DNA of 34,499 bases, taken from Mangrovicoccus sp. HB161399. GTDB taxonomy: Bacteria; Pseudomonadota; Alphaproteobacteria; Rhodobacterales; Rhodobacteraceae. The position numbers and the translations under genes were made by a program. This document shows, piece by piece, positions 15,904 to 23,262 of the stretch. Below the pieces are notes generated by a model. It was given only the letters and a program-made list of their open reading frames with translations. It ran no database searches and was not told the DNA's origin. Location: the NCBI RefSeq assembly GCF_013184745.1, contig NZ_JAATVU010000061.1, positions 1 through 34,499 on the forward strand. Direction: 5' to 3'. The number at the start of each line of letters is the position of its first letter. Position 1 is the first letter of the stretch.

Positions 15904-16752
15904 ATGTCGTACGTGATGCCGAAGGAATTCGCGGCCAAGATGGTCGATGCCGGCGAATCCAAGATTTTCATGTCCACCAAGGACACCCTGATCCGCGCCT
16001 ACATGGCCGGTGCCATCCTGGCGCTCGCCGCCGCCTTCGCGGTGACCATCGCGGTCAATACCGGCAACTTCCTCGTTGCCTCGCTGCTCTTCCCGGTGGG
16101 CTTCTGCATGCTCTACCTGATGGGCTTCGACCTGCTGACCGGCGTCTTCACCCTGGCGCCGCTCGCCGTCATCGCCAAGCGCCCGGGCTGCACCTGGAAG
16201 GGCGTCCTGCGCAACTGGGGCCTCGTGTTCTGCGGCAACTTCGCCGGCGCCATGACCACCGCCATCCTGATGGCCATCGTCTTCACCATGGGCTTCTCGA
16301 CCGAGCCGAACGCGGTCGGCCAGAAGATCGGCCAGATCGGCGAAGCCCGGACCCTCGGCTATGCGGCTGCCGGCGGCGCAGGCCTGCTGACCGTCTTCGT
16401 CCGCGCCGTGCTGTGCAACTGGATGGTCTCCACCGGCGTCGTCGCCGCGATGATGTCGACCTCGACCTCGGGCAAGATCATGGCAATGTGGATGCCGATC
16501 CTGGTCTTCTTCTACCTGGGCTTCGAGCACTCCATCGTGAACATGTTCCTGTTCCCCTCGGGCATCATGCTGGGCGGCCAGTTCACCTGGGCGGACTACT
16601 TCATCTACAACGAGATCCCGGTCGTTCTGGGCAACCTCGTCGGCGGCCTGACCTTCGTGGGCGGCATGATCTACGCCACCCACTTCAAGGAATCCCCGAA
16701 GCGCAACGCAGCGGCACAGGCCAACGCAGACGTCCGCATCGCGGCAGAATAA
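15904..16752 (+). CDS. nirC: Formate/nitrite transporter family channel, NirC-like
   Basis: 282 residues with about six hydrophobic helices and the FNT hallmarks: an N-terminal amphipathic stretch, 'LLFPVGFCMLYLMGFDLLTGVF' in the second helix and the 'FCGNFAGA' / 'LCNWMVSTGVV' helical-break repeats. FNT pentamers move nitrite or formate across the inner membrane. Being 32 bp behind nirD and ahead of cynS, nitrite uptake for NirBD is the natural role. The start is the ATG at 15904 with AAGGA just upstream. A strong terminator follows at 16767, so genes downstream may be transcribed at a lower level. Confidence 0.93.
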   Translation: MSYVMPKEFAAKMVDAGESKIFMSTKDTLIRAYMAGAILALAAAFAVTIAVNTGNFLVASLLFPVGFCMLYLMGFDLLTGVFTLAPLAVIAKRPGCTWKGVLRNWGLVFCGNFAGAMTTAILMAIVFTMGFSTEPNAVGQKIGQIGEARTLGYAAAGGAGLLTVFVRAVLCNWMVSTGVVAAMMSTSTSGKIMAMWMPILVFFYLGFEHSIVNMFLFPSGIMLGGQFTWADYFIYNEIPVVLGNLVGGLTFVGGMIYATHFKESPKRNAAAQANADVRIAAE

Positions 16753-16766
16753 TCGAGCAGAAGACA

Positions 16767-16793
16767 GGGCCCCGCCTCGCGCGGGGCCCTTTT
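16767..16793 (+). terminator. Intrinsic terminator after nirC
   Basis: GGGCCCCGC-CTCGC-GCGGGGCCC is a 9-bp perfect stem followed by TTTT. It lies between nirC and the phosphatase-kinase gene, and probably reduces read-through rather than fully separating them. Confidence 0.8.
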
Positions 16794-16813
16794 CGACGTT
16801 TCCGGAGCCACCG

Positions 16814-18532
16814 ATGCCGAAAGACACCCAGATGCCGACCGCCCTGGCCGCAACCATCGGGCAGTTCTCCGCGGCGGGCGCGAAGCCGGAAAACCAGGAT
16901 TTCCACGGGGCCGCCGTTCCCGTCGGCTCCGCCCTGCTGCTGAAGGGCATCGCCGTCGCCATCGCCGACGGGATCTCCACCAGCGCCGTCAGCCGCGAAG
17001 CCGCCGAGACCGCCGTGGCCGCGCTGATGACCGACTATTACGCAACCCCCGATGCCTGGACGGCGGAGACTGCCGGCCGCCGGGTGATCGCCGCGACGAA
17101 TTCCTGGCTCTGCGGTCGGAACCGCGGGCTTGCGGACCTGAACGAAGGCCATGTCTGCACGCTCTCGGCGCTGATCCTGAAGGGCCGCGAGGCGCATCTC
17201 TTCCATGCCGGCGACACCCGCATCTCGCGCGTTGCCGGCCTGAGCCTGGAGCCGCTGACCGAGGACCACCGCGCGCGGCATGGCGGCGGCGACTATCTGG
17301 GCCGCGCGCTCGGCGTGGAGGAAGACCTGCCGATCGACTACCGCCGCGTGGCGCTCTCGCCCGGCGACATCTTCGTGCTGACCACCGACGGCGTGCACGA
17401 GCACCTGCCGCCCGGCACCATCGCCCGCATCGCCTCCGGCACGGAGCCCGGGGCCGCCGCCCGCGCCCTCGTCGAGGCGGCGCTGGAGCGCGGCTCGGCC
17501 GACAACCTGACCGCCCAGGTGGTGCGCATCGACAGCCTGCCCGAGGGCGGCGCGGATCTGGCGCGCGACATGGCGCAGCTCCCGGTCCCGCCGCTGCCCG
17601 CGCCCGGAGACATGCTCGACGGGTTCCGCATCATCCGCCAGCTCCATGCCAGCGCGCGCAGCCACGTCTTCCTGGCCGAAGCCCCGGACGGCACGAGGCG
17701 GGCGCTGAAAATCCCGGCGGGCGACACCGCCGCGGACGAGGGCTACATCCGCCGCTTCGTGCTGGAGGAATGGATCGCGCGCCGGGTTTCCTCGCCGCAT
17801 GTCGTCAGGGCCGCCGCGGCGCCGGAACGCCGGTCGGGCCTCTACGTGGTCACCGAGCTGGTCGAGGGCGTCACCCTGCGCCAGTGGATGACCGACAATC
17901 CGGACCCGGACCTGGAGACCGTGCGCAACATCGCCGCGCAGATCGGGCTGGGCCTGCGCGCGCTGCACCGCCGCGAGATGATCCACCAGGACCTGCGGCC
18001 GGAGAACGTGATGATCGACCGCGACGGCACCGCCAAGATCATCGACCTCGGCTCCGTCGCCGTGGCCGGCGTCGAAGAGGCCGTTCCCGGCGTGCTGGGC
18101 GAGATGCCGGGCACCTTCCAGTACACCGCTCCGGAGTACTTCTCCGGCGACGTGGTCAGCTGGCGGTCCGACCAGTACGCGCTCGGCGCGATCGCCTATG
18201 AAATGCTCACCGGCCGCCTGCCCTACGGCGCGCAGGTCGCGAAGATCCGCTCGCGCACCGACCAGCGGCGGCTGGCCTATGCGCCCGCCCGCGACGATGA
18301 CAGCATCGTGCCCGGCTGGGTCGATCTGGCCCTGAAGAAGGCCTGCCATCCCGACCCGCTGCGCCGCTACGATGCGCTGAGCGAATTCGCCGCCGACCTG
18401 CGCCGCCCCTGCCGCGAATGGCAGACCCGCCGCCACGTGCCGCTGATGGAGCGCAATCCCGCGCGCTTCTGGCAGGGCGTCTCGGGATTGCTGGCGCTGG
18501 CCCTGGCGGTGTCGCTGGCGACCCGCACCTGA
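16814..18532 (+). CDS. PP2C phosphatase - serine/threonine kinase fusion
   Basis: 572 residues. Residues about 12-240 form a PP2C phosphatase with all metal motifs: 'ENQD' (26-29), 'ADG' (51-53), 'GDTR' (133-136), 'TDG' (191-193) and 'DN' (230-231). Residues about 268-540 form a protein kinase: Lys299 in 'ALKI', a catalytic loop 'HQDLRPEN' with Asp393 and Asn398, 'DLG' (411-413) in place of DFG, and 'APE' (439-441). The glycine-rich loop is degenerate, and HRD is HQD, which suggests activity independent of activation-loop phosphorylation. A hydrophobic segment (about 553-568) could anchor the C-terminus in the inner membrane. It sits 21 bp after the nirC terminator and 35 bp before cynS. Related kinases lie beside nirBD/nasA in Pseudomonas (PA1782). 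The target is unknown; the NirC channel or other nitrogen proteins are plausible. Confidence 0.9.
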   Translation: MPKDTQMPTALAATIGQFSAAGAKPENQDFHGAAVPVGSALLLKGIAVAIADGISTSAVSREAAETAVAALMTDYYATPDAWTAETAGRRVIAATNSWLCGRNRGLADLNEGHVCTLSALILKGREAHLFHAGDTRISRVAGLSLEPLTEDHRARHGGGDYLGRALGVEEDLPIDYRRVALSPGDIFVLTTDGVHEHLPPGTIARIASGTEPGAAARALVEAALERGSADNLTAQVVRIDSLPEGGADLARDMAQLPVPPLPAPGDMLDGFRIIRQLHASARSHVFLAEAPDGTRRALKIPAGDTAADEGYIRRFVLEEWIARRVSSPHVVRAAAAPERRSGLYVVTELVEGVTLRQWMTDNPDPDLETVRNIAAQIGLGLRALHRREMIHQDLRPENVMIDRDGTAKIIDLGSVAVAGVEEAVPGVLGEMPGTFQYTAPEYFSGDVVSWRSDQYALGAIAYEMLTGRLPYGAQVAKIRSRTDQRRLAYAPARDDDSIVPGWVDLALKKACHPDPLRRYDALSEFAADLRRPCREWQTRRHVPLMERNPARFWQGVSGLLALALAVSLATRT

Positions 18533-18567
18533 ACCGGATTCCAAGACCATCAACAGGAGGACGATCC

Positions 18568-19035
18568 ATGAAAGACCTGGCCACCGACGAGCTCTTCACC
18601 AAGGAAGACGCCACCGCCGCCATCATCCTGGCCAAGAAGAAGGCCGGGCTGAAATGGGAGGAAATCGCGGAGAAGATCGGCATGAACCCGGTCTGGACCC
18701 ATTCCGCCTGCATGGGGATGAACGCCTTCCCGCAGGAGAAGGCCGAGGCCATCGTGGCGCTGCTGGGCCTGCCGGCCGACGCCGTCGACGCGCTGACCGA
18801 GAGCCCCACCAAGGTCTGGGAACAGACCGTCCCGACCGATCCCTGCATCTACCGCTTCTACGAGATCGTCGGCGTCTACGGGCCCACGCTGAAGGCGCTG
18901 ATCCACGAGGAATTCGGCGACGGCATCATGTCGGCGATCGACTTCGACATGTCGGTCACCCGCGTGCCGAACCCGAAGGGCGACCGCGTCAAGGTCGAGA
19001 TGTCGGGCAAGTACCTGTCCTACAACGCCTGGTAG
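18568..19035 (+). CDS. cynS: Cyanate hydratase (cyanase) CynS
   Basis: 155 residues, the canonical length (E. coli CynS 156). An N-terminal helical DNA-binding-like fold ('KWEEIAEKIGMNPVWTHSACMG') is followed by the catalytic C-terminus, with 'YRFYEIVGVYG' supplying the Arg and Glu and 'MSAIDFDMSV' the Ser of the Arg/Glu/Ser site. The decameric enzyme converts cyanate and bicarbonate to carbamate and CO2, and carbamate decomposes to ammonium. It starts at the ATG at 18568 behind AGGAGG. No carbonic anhydrase gene (cynT) accompanies it. The stop codon abuts that of the convergent MFS gene. Confidence 0.96.
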   Translation: MKDLATDELFTKEDATAAIILAKKKAGLKWEEIAEKIGMNPVWTHSACMGMNAFPQEKAEAIVALLGLPADAVDALTESPTKVWEQTVPTDPCIYRFYEIVGVYGPTLKALIHEEFGDGIMSAIDFDMSVTRVPNPKGDRVKVEMSGKYLSYNAW

Positions 19036-20274
19036 TCACCGCGCGCCATGCGCCAGCTTCGCCGCCTCCGGCAGGCGGCGCAGCGCCATCATCGCCCAGG
19101 CCCCGACCACGGGGCCGGGCACCAGGATCAGGAAGGCCCATTGCCAGCCGCCCATAACATCGGCCATCACCGGCACGATGCGTATGGCCAGAAGCGTCAG
19201 GCCGAAGCCGATCCCCATCTGCAGCGTCAGCGCCGTGCCGATCAGCCTGGGATCCGCCAGTTCGGTGACCGCCGCCGAGAATTGCGCGCTGTCGCCGATC
19301 ACGCTCATCCCCCAGATCACCGCGACAACCAGCAGGAGCCAGCCCGGCCCGTCGAAGGCGAAGCCGATCAGCAAGGCACAGGCACCCGACACGGCCATCA
19401 TGCCTGCCGTGGTCAGGCAGCGCCCGATCCGGTCCGACAGCCAGCCGCCCAGAAGGCAGCCGATCACGCCGGACCCGACCACGGTGAAGGCGAGCAGCGA
19501 CGGGGTGCCCGCCGGGAAGGGATCCAGCCCCGCCCCCGCCGCGGCGGTGCCGAAGGCGAGGATCCAGGCCCACATCGCGTAGAGCTCCCACATATGCCCG
19601 AAATAGCCAAGGTTCGCGAGGAAGACCGGCCGGTCGCGCAGCACGCGCAAGGCTTGATGCGGGTCGAAGGTGGCGCGGCCGAAGGGGAACGGACCCTCAT
19701 GGACCAGCAGAGCGAAGATCGCGGCGCTGCCCAGCGTCAGCGCGGAGGTAGCCGTCACGACGGCCTGCCAGGCCACGCCGTCGGTCAGGCTGCGGATCAG
19801 ATGCGGCATGGACGAGCCGAAGGTCAGCGCGCCGATCAGCGCGCCGAGCGCCAGTCCCCGCCCGGTGCGGAACCAGGTCGCCATCAGCTTGACCGCGGGC
19901 GGATAGACCCCGGCCAGAGCGATGCCGGTGACGGCGCGGGCGAGGATCGCCATGAGCGGCGTGGGCGCGGCCAGCAGCGACAGGTTGGCGGCGGCGGCCA
20001 GGAGCGCGGCCAGCGTCATCAGCCGCTGCATCCGCATGATGTCGGGCAGGTTCACCAGCGAGGAGCCGAGCGCGCCGATCACGAAGCCGCCCTGCACCGC
20101 ATTGGTCAGCCAGGCTGCCTGTCCGGGGCTCAGCTGCCAGTCGGCAATCAGCTCGGGCAGGATCGCGGTGGCCGAGAACCAGGTCGTCATCACCCCGACC
20201 ACCCCCGCGCAGATCAGCCCCAGCATCCGCCAGCGCCCTGATTCGACGGGCTCCTTCGCCGCTGCATCGCTCAT
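19036..20274 (-). CDS. MFS transporter
   Basis: 412 residues with about twelve hydrophobic helices. The start is the ATG at 20274, preceded by GGGAGGG; the frame is open further upstream but reads as noncoding. 'GGWLSDRIGR' is the loop motif A between half-molecules of the major facilitator superfamily. Substrate is not predictable; the head-to-tail contact with cynS and partial likeness to the cyanate/nitrate (CynX/NarK) type transporters makes an anion substrate thinkable, but the gene is on the opposite strand. The stop (19036-19038) directly follows the cynS stop with no spacer. A small-ORF/RNA unit with a terminator lies upstream of the start. Confidence 0.8.
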   Translation of the reverse strand: MSDAAAKEPVESGRWRMLGLICAGVVGVMTTWFSATAILPELIADWQLSPGQAAWLTNAVQGGFVIGALGSSLVNLPDIMRMQRLMTLAALLAAAANLSLLAAPTPLMAILARAVTGIALAGVYPPAVKLMATWFRTGRGLALGALIGALTFGSSMPHLIRSLTDGVAWQAVVTATSALTLGSAAIFALLVHEGPFPFGRATFDPHQALRVLRDRPVFLANLGYFGHMWELYAMWAWILAFGTAAAGAGLDPFPAGTPSLLAFTVVGSGVIGCLLGGWLSDRIGRCLTTAGMMAVSGACALLIGFAFDGPGWLLLVVAVIWGMSVIGDSAQFSAAVTELADPRLIGTALTLQMGIGFGLTLLAIRIVPVMADVMGGWQWAFLILVPGPVVGAWAMMALRRLPEAAKLAHGAR

Positions 20275-20400
20275 CGCCTGCCCTCCCAAGCTTTGCCTCG
20301 GGGGCATCGTCACGGCACGGAGCCACCGCCGCAAGCCCGACCATCCTCCCAGCCGGTCACGTCGGGAACAGCGGCCGAAACATTCCGGACCCGCCAGCAG

Positions 20401-20436
20401 GAAAAGCAGAAAGGGCCGCCCTTCTGGGCGACCCTT
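20401..20436 (-). terminator. Intrinsic terminator of the small minus-strand unit
   Basis: On the minus strand AAGGGTCGCCC pairs with GGGCGGCCCTT around AGAA (11 bp including one U-G), then TCTGCTTTT. On the plus strand the same stem has a C-A mismatch, so the minus strand is the functional RNA. Confidence 0.8.
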
Positions 20437-20507
20437 CCGAGAGTTTGGAGGCAGGCCGGTCAAGACCTGTCGGTCAACTGCGATCCGCAACCTTGCGGGG
20501 ATTGCCC

Positions 20508-20564
20508 CTAGGTGCGGCCCTCCGCAGCTGTTCCGGCCTCTTTCTCCAGGATCTCTCTCGACAC
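20508..20564 (-). CDS. Tiny ORF (18 codons) with an extreme Shine-Dalgarno
   Basis: A GTG at 20564 is preceded on the minus strand by AAAGGAGGTGATCC, a 14-nt perfect complement of the 16S rRNA 3' end (GGATCACCTCCTTT), at optimal spacing. The frame encodes MSREILEKEAGTAAEGRT and stops at TAG (20508-20510). Short hairpins (GGGG-CAAT-CCCC, GCAA-GG-TTGC, GGTC-TT-GACC) and a terminator follow. It may be a leader peptide controlling the MFS gene downstream, a small-protein gene, or the translated part of an sRNA. No similarity to a named peptide is recognised. Confidence 0.45.
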   Translation of the reverse strand: MSREILEKEAGTAAEGRT

Positions 20565-20654
20565 TGGATCACCTCCTTTCATCTGTTTCAACCTAGGTTC
20601 AGGCTGCCACGAAGGAGGTTAATCGCAAATTAAAATCCGACCTCGGAGGGTCAC

Positions 20655-21278
20655 TCAGGCGTGATGTGCGTAACGAGCAGTCAAAGCGCGGAACGGAATC
20701 AACGCGACGAGCGCCAGCGAAAGTTTCACCATCCAATCCGCTGCGGCAAGGGAAATCCACAGCGGCACCGCCGGACCGGCGCCGAGAAGGGGAATCGCCT
20801 CGTTTGCCCAGGACACGTCGTTGGCAGGCTCGAGGAAGGCGAATCCGCCGGCGAAGGCCACGGAGAAGAAAATCGCGGTATCGAGGCTCGATCCGATCAG
20901 CGTCGACGCCAGCGGCGCGCGCCACCAGGCGCCGTCGCGCATCCGGTCGAAGACCGCGACATCCATCAGCTGGGCGGCAAGGAAGGCAAGGCCCGATCCC
21001 AGCGCCACGCGGAAGGTGACCAGCGGACCGAACTCGCCCTGGATCTGGGAGCCGACCAGCGAGCAGAGGATGCCGACCGCGAAGCCCGCCCAGACGATGC
21101 GCCGCGCGTCGCGGGGCCCGTGGATGCGGTTCGTCAGGTCGGTGACGAGGAAGGCGAAGGGATAGGTGAAGGCACCCCAAGTCAGCCAGTTCCCGAAGAG
21201 ATGCTGGACCAGGATGTTCGAGGCGACGACGATCGCCGCCATGGCAAGGATGCCGGGCAGAAGGCGTGACATGGGCAT
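20655..21278 (-). CDS. YhhQ/VUT-family transporter, probable queuosine-precursor transporter
   Basis: 207 residues from the ATG at 21278; other in-frame starts are TTG at 21293 and ATG at 21272, none with a good ribosome-binding site. About six hydrophobic helices and the family phrases 'ASNILVQHLFGNWLTWGAFTYPFAFLVTDLTNRIHGPRDARRIVWAG' and 'SQIQGEFGPLVTFRVALGSGLAFLAAQLMDVAVFDRMR' identify the YhhQ (DUF165/VUT) group, whose E. coli member imports 7-cyano-7-deazaguanine (preQ0) or preQ1 for queuosine. The aspartates in the helices ('VTDLTN', 'LMDV', 'SSLDTAI') are the conserved polar residues. No preQ1 riboswitch was recognised upstream. Family confident; exact substrate inferred. Confidence 0.85.
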   Translation of the reverse strand: MPMSRLLPGILAMAAIVVASNILVQHLFGNWLTWGAFTYPFAFLVTDLTNRIHGPRDARRIVWAGFAVGILCSLVGSQIQGEFGPLVTFRVALGSGLAFLAAQLMDVAVFDRMRDGAWWRAPLASTLIGSSLDTAIFFSVAFAGGFAFLEPANDVSWANEAIPLLGAGPAVPLWISLAAADWMVKLSLALVALIPFRALTARYAHHA

Positions 21279-21383
21279 GATCCGTTTTGGCAAGGTCGCG
21301 GAGACTTGGTCCCGGACCGGGACGCGACCGGATAGTCCCTCCGGCCCTGCATTGCAAGGGCCGAAGTGCCAGAATGCCGCAGG

Positions 21384-22340
21384 TCAGGCCAGCAGCGCCT
21401 CGATGTCTGCCGGACCGACGGGACGGATACCCGACGGGTTCAGCGCCTTGATCGAATAGTAGCCGCGGGTGATGTGGTCCATATTGACCGTCTCGCGCAC
21501 GCCGGGAAGCTCCAGCACGCGGCGGGTATAGGCCTTGAGCCGCGGATAGTCGGAGATGCGGCGGCGGTTGGTCTTGAACAGCCCGTGATAGGCCGCGTCG
21601 AAGCGGATCAGCGTGACAAACAGCCGGATGTCGGCCTCGGTGAACCGCTCGCCGAACAGCCAGTCGCCCGTGAGCCGCTCCTCCAGCGTGTCGAGCATTT
21701 CGAAGACCCCCGCTACGGCCTCGTCATAGGCCTCCTGGCTGGAGGCGAAGCCCGCCTTGTAGACGCCGTTGTTCAGCGTGTCGTAGACCTGCGCGTTCAG
21801 CGCGTCGATCTCCAGGCCCAGATCCTCCGGGTAGAGCCGGACGCCCGACGGCACGAGGCCTTCGAAGGCAGTGTCGAACATCCGCACGATATCGGCGCTC
21901 TCGTTGCTGACCATCGTATCCGTCTTGGTGTCCCACAGCACCGGCACGGTGGCGCGGCCGGTGTAGTGCGGATCGGCGCGGGTGTAGAGCTGGTGCAGGT
22001 GGTGGTAGCCGAAGAGCGGGTCCTCGTCCGCGCCGTCATAGCCGCCGAAGGCCCAGCCCTCCCCGGTGAGCGTGGGGTTGACCACGGTCACCTCGATCAG
22101 GCTGTCCAGCCCCTTCAGCTTGCGGGCGATCAGCGTGCGCGACGCCCAGGGGCAGATCAGCGCGACATAGAGCCGGTAGCGGCCCGCTTCGGCCTTGAAG
22201 CCGCCCGTCCCGGTCGGGCCGGCCGACCCGTCCGGGGTGATCCAGTTGCGGAAGGACGAGACCTGGCGCACGAAGCGGCCCTTGCCGTCAGCCTTCTGCA
22301 CGGGGTGCCAGTCCTTGGTCCATTTTCCGTCGACGAGCAT
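21384..22340 (-). CDS. Glutathionyl-hydroquinone reductase (Xi-class GST)
   Basis: 318 residues. The thioredoxin-like N-domain has the catalytic 'CPWA' motif with Cys63 in the YqjG-like position, and the whole chain matches the ECM4/YqjG/PcpF family ('RNWITPDG', 'GRYRLYVALICPWASRTLIARKLKGL', 'VPVLWDTKTDTMVSNESADIVRM'). These enzymes use glutathione to reduce glutathionyl-hydroquinones to hydroquinones. It begins 3 bp after the stop of a ring-cleavage-type VOC gene and is co-transcribed with it, so both probably serve handling of hydroquinone or chlorinated quinone compounds. It starts at the ATG at 22340. Confidence 0.92.
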   Translation of the reverse strand: MLVDGKWTKDWHPVQKADGKGRFVRQVSSFRNWITPDGSAGPTGTGGFKAEAGRYRLYVALICPWASRTLIARKLKGLDSLIEVTVVNPTLTGEGWAFGGYDGADEDPLFGYHHLHQLYTRADPHYTGRATVPVLWDTKTDTMVSNESADIVRMFDTAFEGLVPSGVRLYPEDLGLEIDALNAQVYDTLNNGVYKAGFASSQEAYDEAVAGVFEMLDTLEERLTGDWLFGERFTEADIRLFVTLIRFDAAYHGLFKTNRRRISDYPRLKAYTRRVLELPGVRETVNMDHITRGYYSIKALNPSGIRPVGPADIEALLA

Positions 22341-22343
22341 GGC

Positions 22344-23129
22344 TCAGGCCTCCTTCGGCGTGATGTCGAATTCGGTGCCCCAGGGGTCGTGGAGCACGGT
22401 TGCGGCGCGGCCGGTACCGTCGAGGATCTCGACCGCGGCCAGGCCGGTGGCGGGGAACTGGCGGACCGGCGCGTTGCGGCTGTTCCAGATGTTCCCGGCC
22501 AGGTGGTGATGGTACCCGCCCGAGCCGAAGAACAGCGCGCCCGGATACTTGCTGGTGACGTCGAAGCCGAGCTCGCCGGAGATGAACTCCTGCGCCTGCG
22601 GCAGCGCGCCGGCCTGCAGATGGACATGGCCGACGACCGTGCCTTCGGGCGCGCCCTGCCAGGGGGAGGCGGCGGCGGCCAGGCTCTCCAGGTCGAGCGG
22701 GTCGGTGCTCATGTGGACCAGCCCGCCCTTCACGTCCCATTCGGACCGCGGCCGGTCGACATAGATCTCGATGCCGTTGCCCTCGGGATCGGCAAGATAG
22801 AGCGCCTCGCTGACCAGGTGGTCGGACACGCCGTGCAGCCCGATCCGGGTCTCGGCGGCGTAGCGCAGCCAGGCGCCGAGGTCGGCGCGTTCCGGCAGCA
22901 GGAAGGCGGTGTGGAACAGCCCGGCCTCGCGGCGGGTGGATTTGCGCGCGGCCCTGTCGAGGCGCAGCTCGACAAGGGGGCGGCCGCCCGCGCCGTAGCG
23001 CGCGCTTTCGCCGTCGCTGCCCAGGCGTTCGAGGCCGATGACGTGTTCGTAGAAAGCGCCGGTCTTGCCCAGGTCATGGACCGTCAGGGCGACGCGGCCG
23101 ATTTCGAGAGGTGCCGATGAAGTGGCCAT
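22344..23129 (-). CDS. Two-domain VOC (catechol-2,3-dioxygenase-like) protein
   Basis: 261 residues from the ATG at 23129, preceded by AAGGAG; the longer frame upstream is noncoding. Two tandem vicinal-oxygen-chelate modules are visible: about residues 8-130 ('GRVALTVHDLGKTGAFYEHVIGL' to 'DPEGNGIEIYVDRP') and about 158-260 ('VVGHVHLQAG', 'YHHHLAGNIW', 'LHDPWGTEFDIT'). The His, His, Glu iron ligands expected in the C-terminal module of extradiol dioxygenases (CatE-like, COG2514) are present, so ring cleavage of a dihydroxylated aromatic is possible. It is the first gene of an operon with the glutathionyl-hydroquinone reductase and is divergent from a LysR regulator at 23263. Confidence 0.85.
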   Translation of the reverse strand: MATSSAPLEIGRVALTVHDLGKTGAFYEHVIGLERLGSDGESARYGAGGRPLVELRLDRAARKSTRREAGLFHTAFLLPERADLGAWLRYAAETRIGLHGVSDHLVSEALYLADPEGNGIEIYVDRPRSEWDVKGGLVHMSTDPLDLESLAAAASPWQGAPEGTVVGHVHLQAGALPQAQEFISGELGFDVTSKYPGALFFGSGGYHHHLAGNIWNSRNAPVRQFPATGLAAVEILDGTGRAATVLHDPWGTEFDITPKEA

Positions 23130-23262
23130 GTCTTGTCTCCTTGCGGGGCGCCGTCCTGCGGCGCTGCGTTGTTCCGTTGAGGGGAAGATGCCCCTTGCCG
23201 CGCTCGAATGAAATCGCGAAGGTGTTGTATCTCTATCCACGCAGTGTTCCGAAAGGCATGCC

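Larger units (their letters stand above)
20275..20654. other. Intergenic region holding a small minus-strand ORF/RNA unit
   Basis: 380 bp between the MFS start and the yhhQ-like stop. The part nearest yhhQ carries an extreme Shine-Dalgarno, an 18-codon ORF, a structured stretch and an intrinsic terminator, all on the minus strand. The remaining 125 bp before the MFS start show nothing recognisable. Confidence 0.6.

Noticed and set aside
20561-20580. Plus-strand match to the 16S rRNA 3' end (GGATCACCTCCTTT)
   Set aside because: Only about 14-15 nt match and the preceding sequence does not resemble 16S rRNA; a very strong Shine-Dalgarno on the minus strand in front of a GTG ORF explains it better.
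21279-21383. Possible preQ1 riboswitch ahead of the YhhQ-type transporter
   Set aside because: No preQ1-I, -II or -III core sequence or pseudoknot pattern is visible in the short upstream region.
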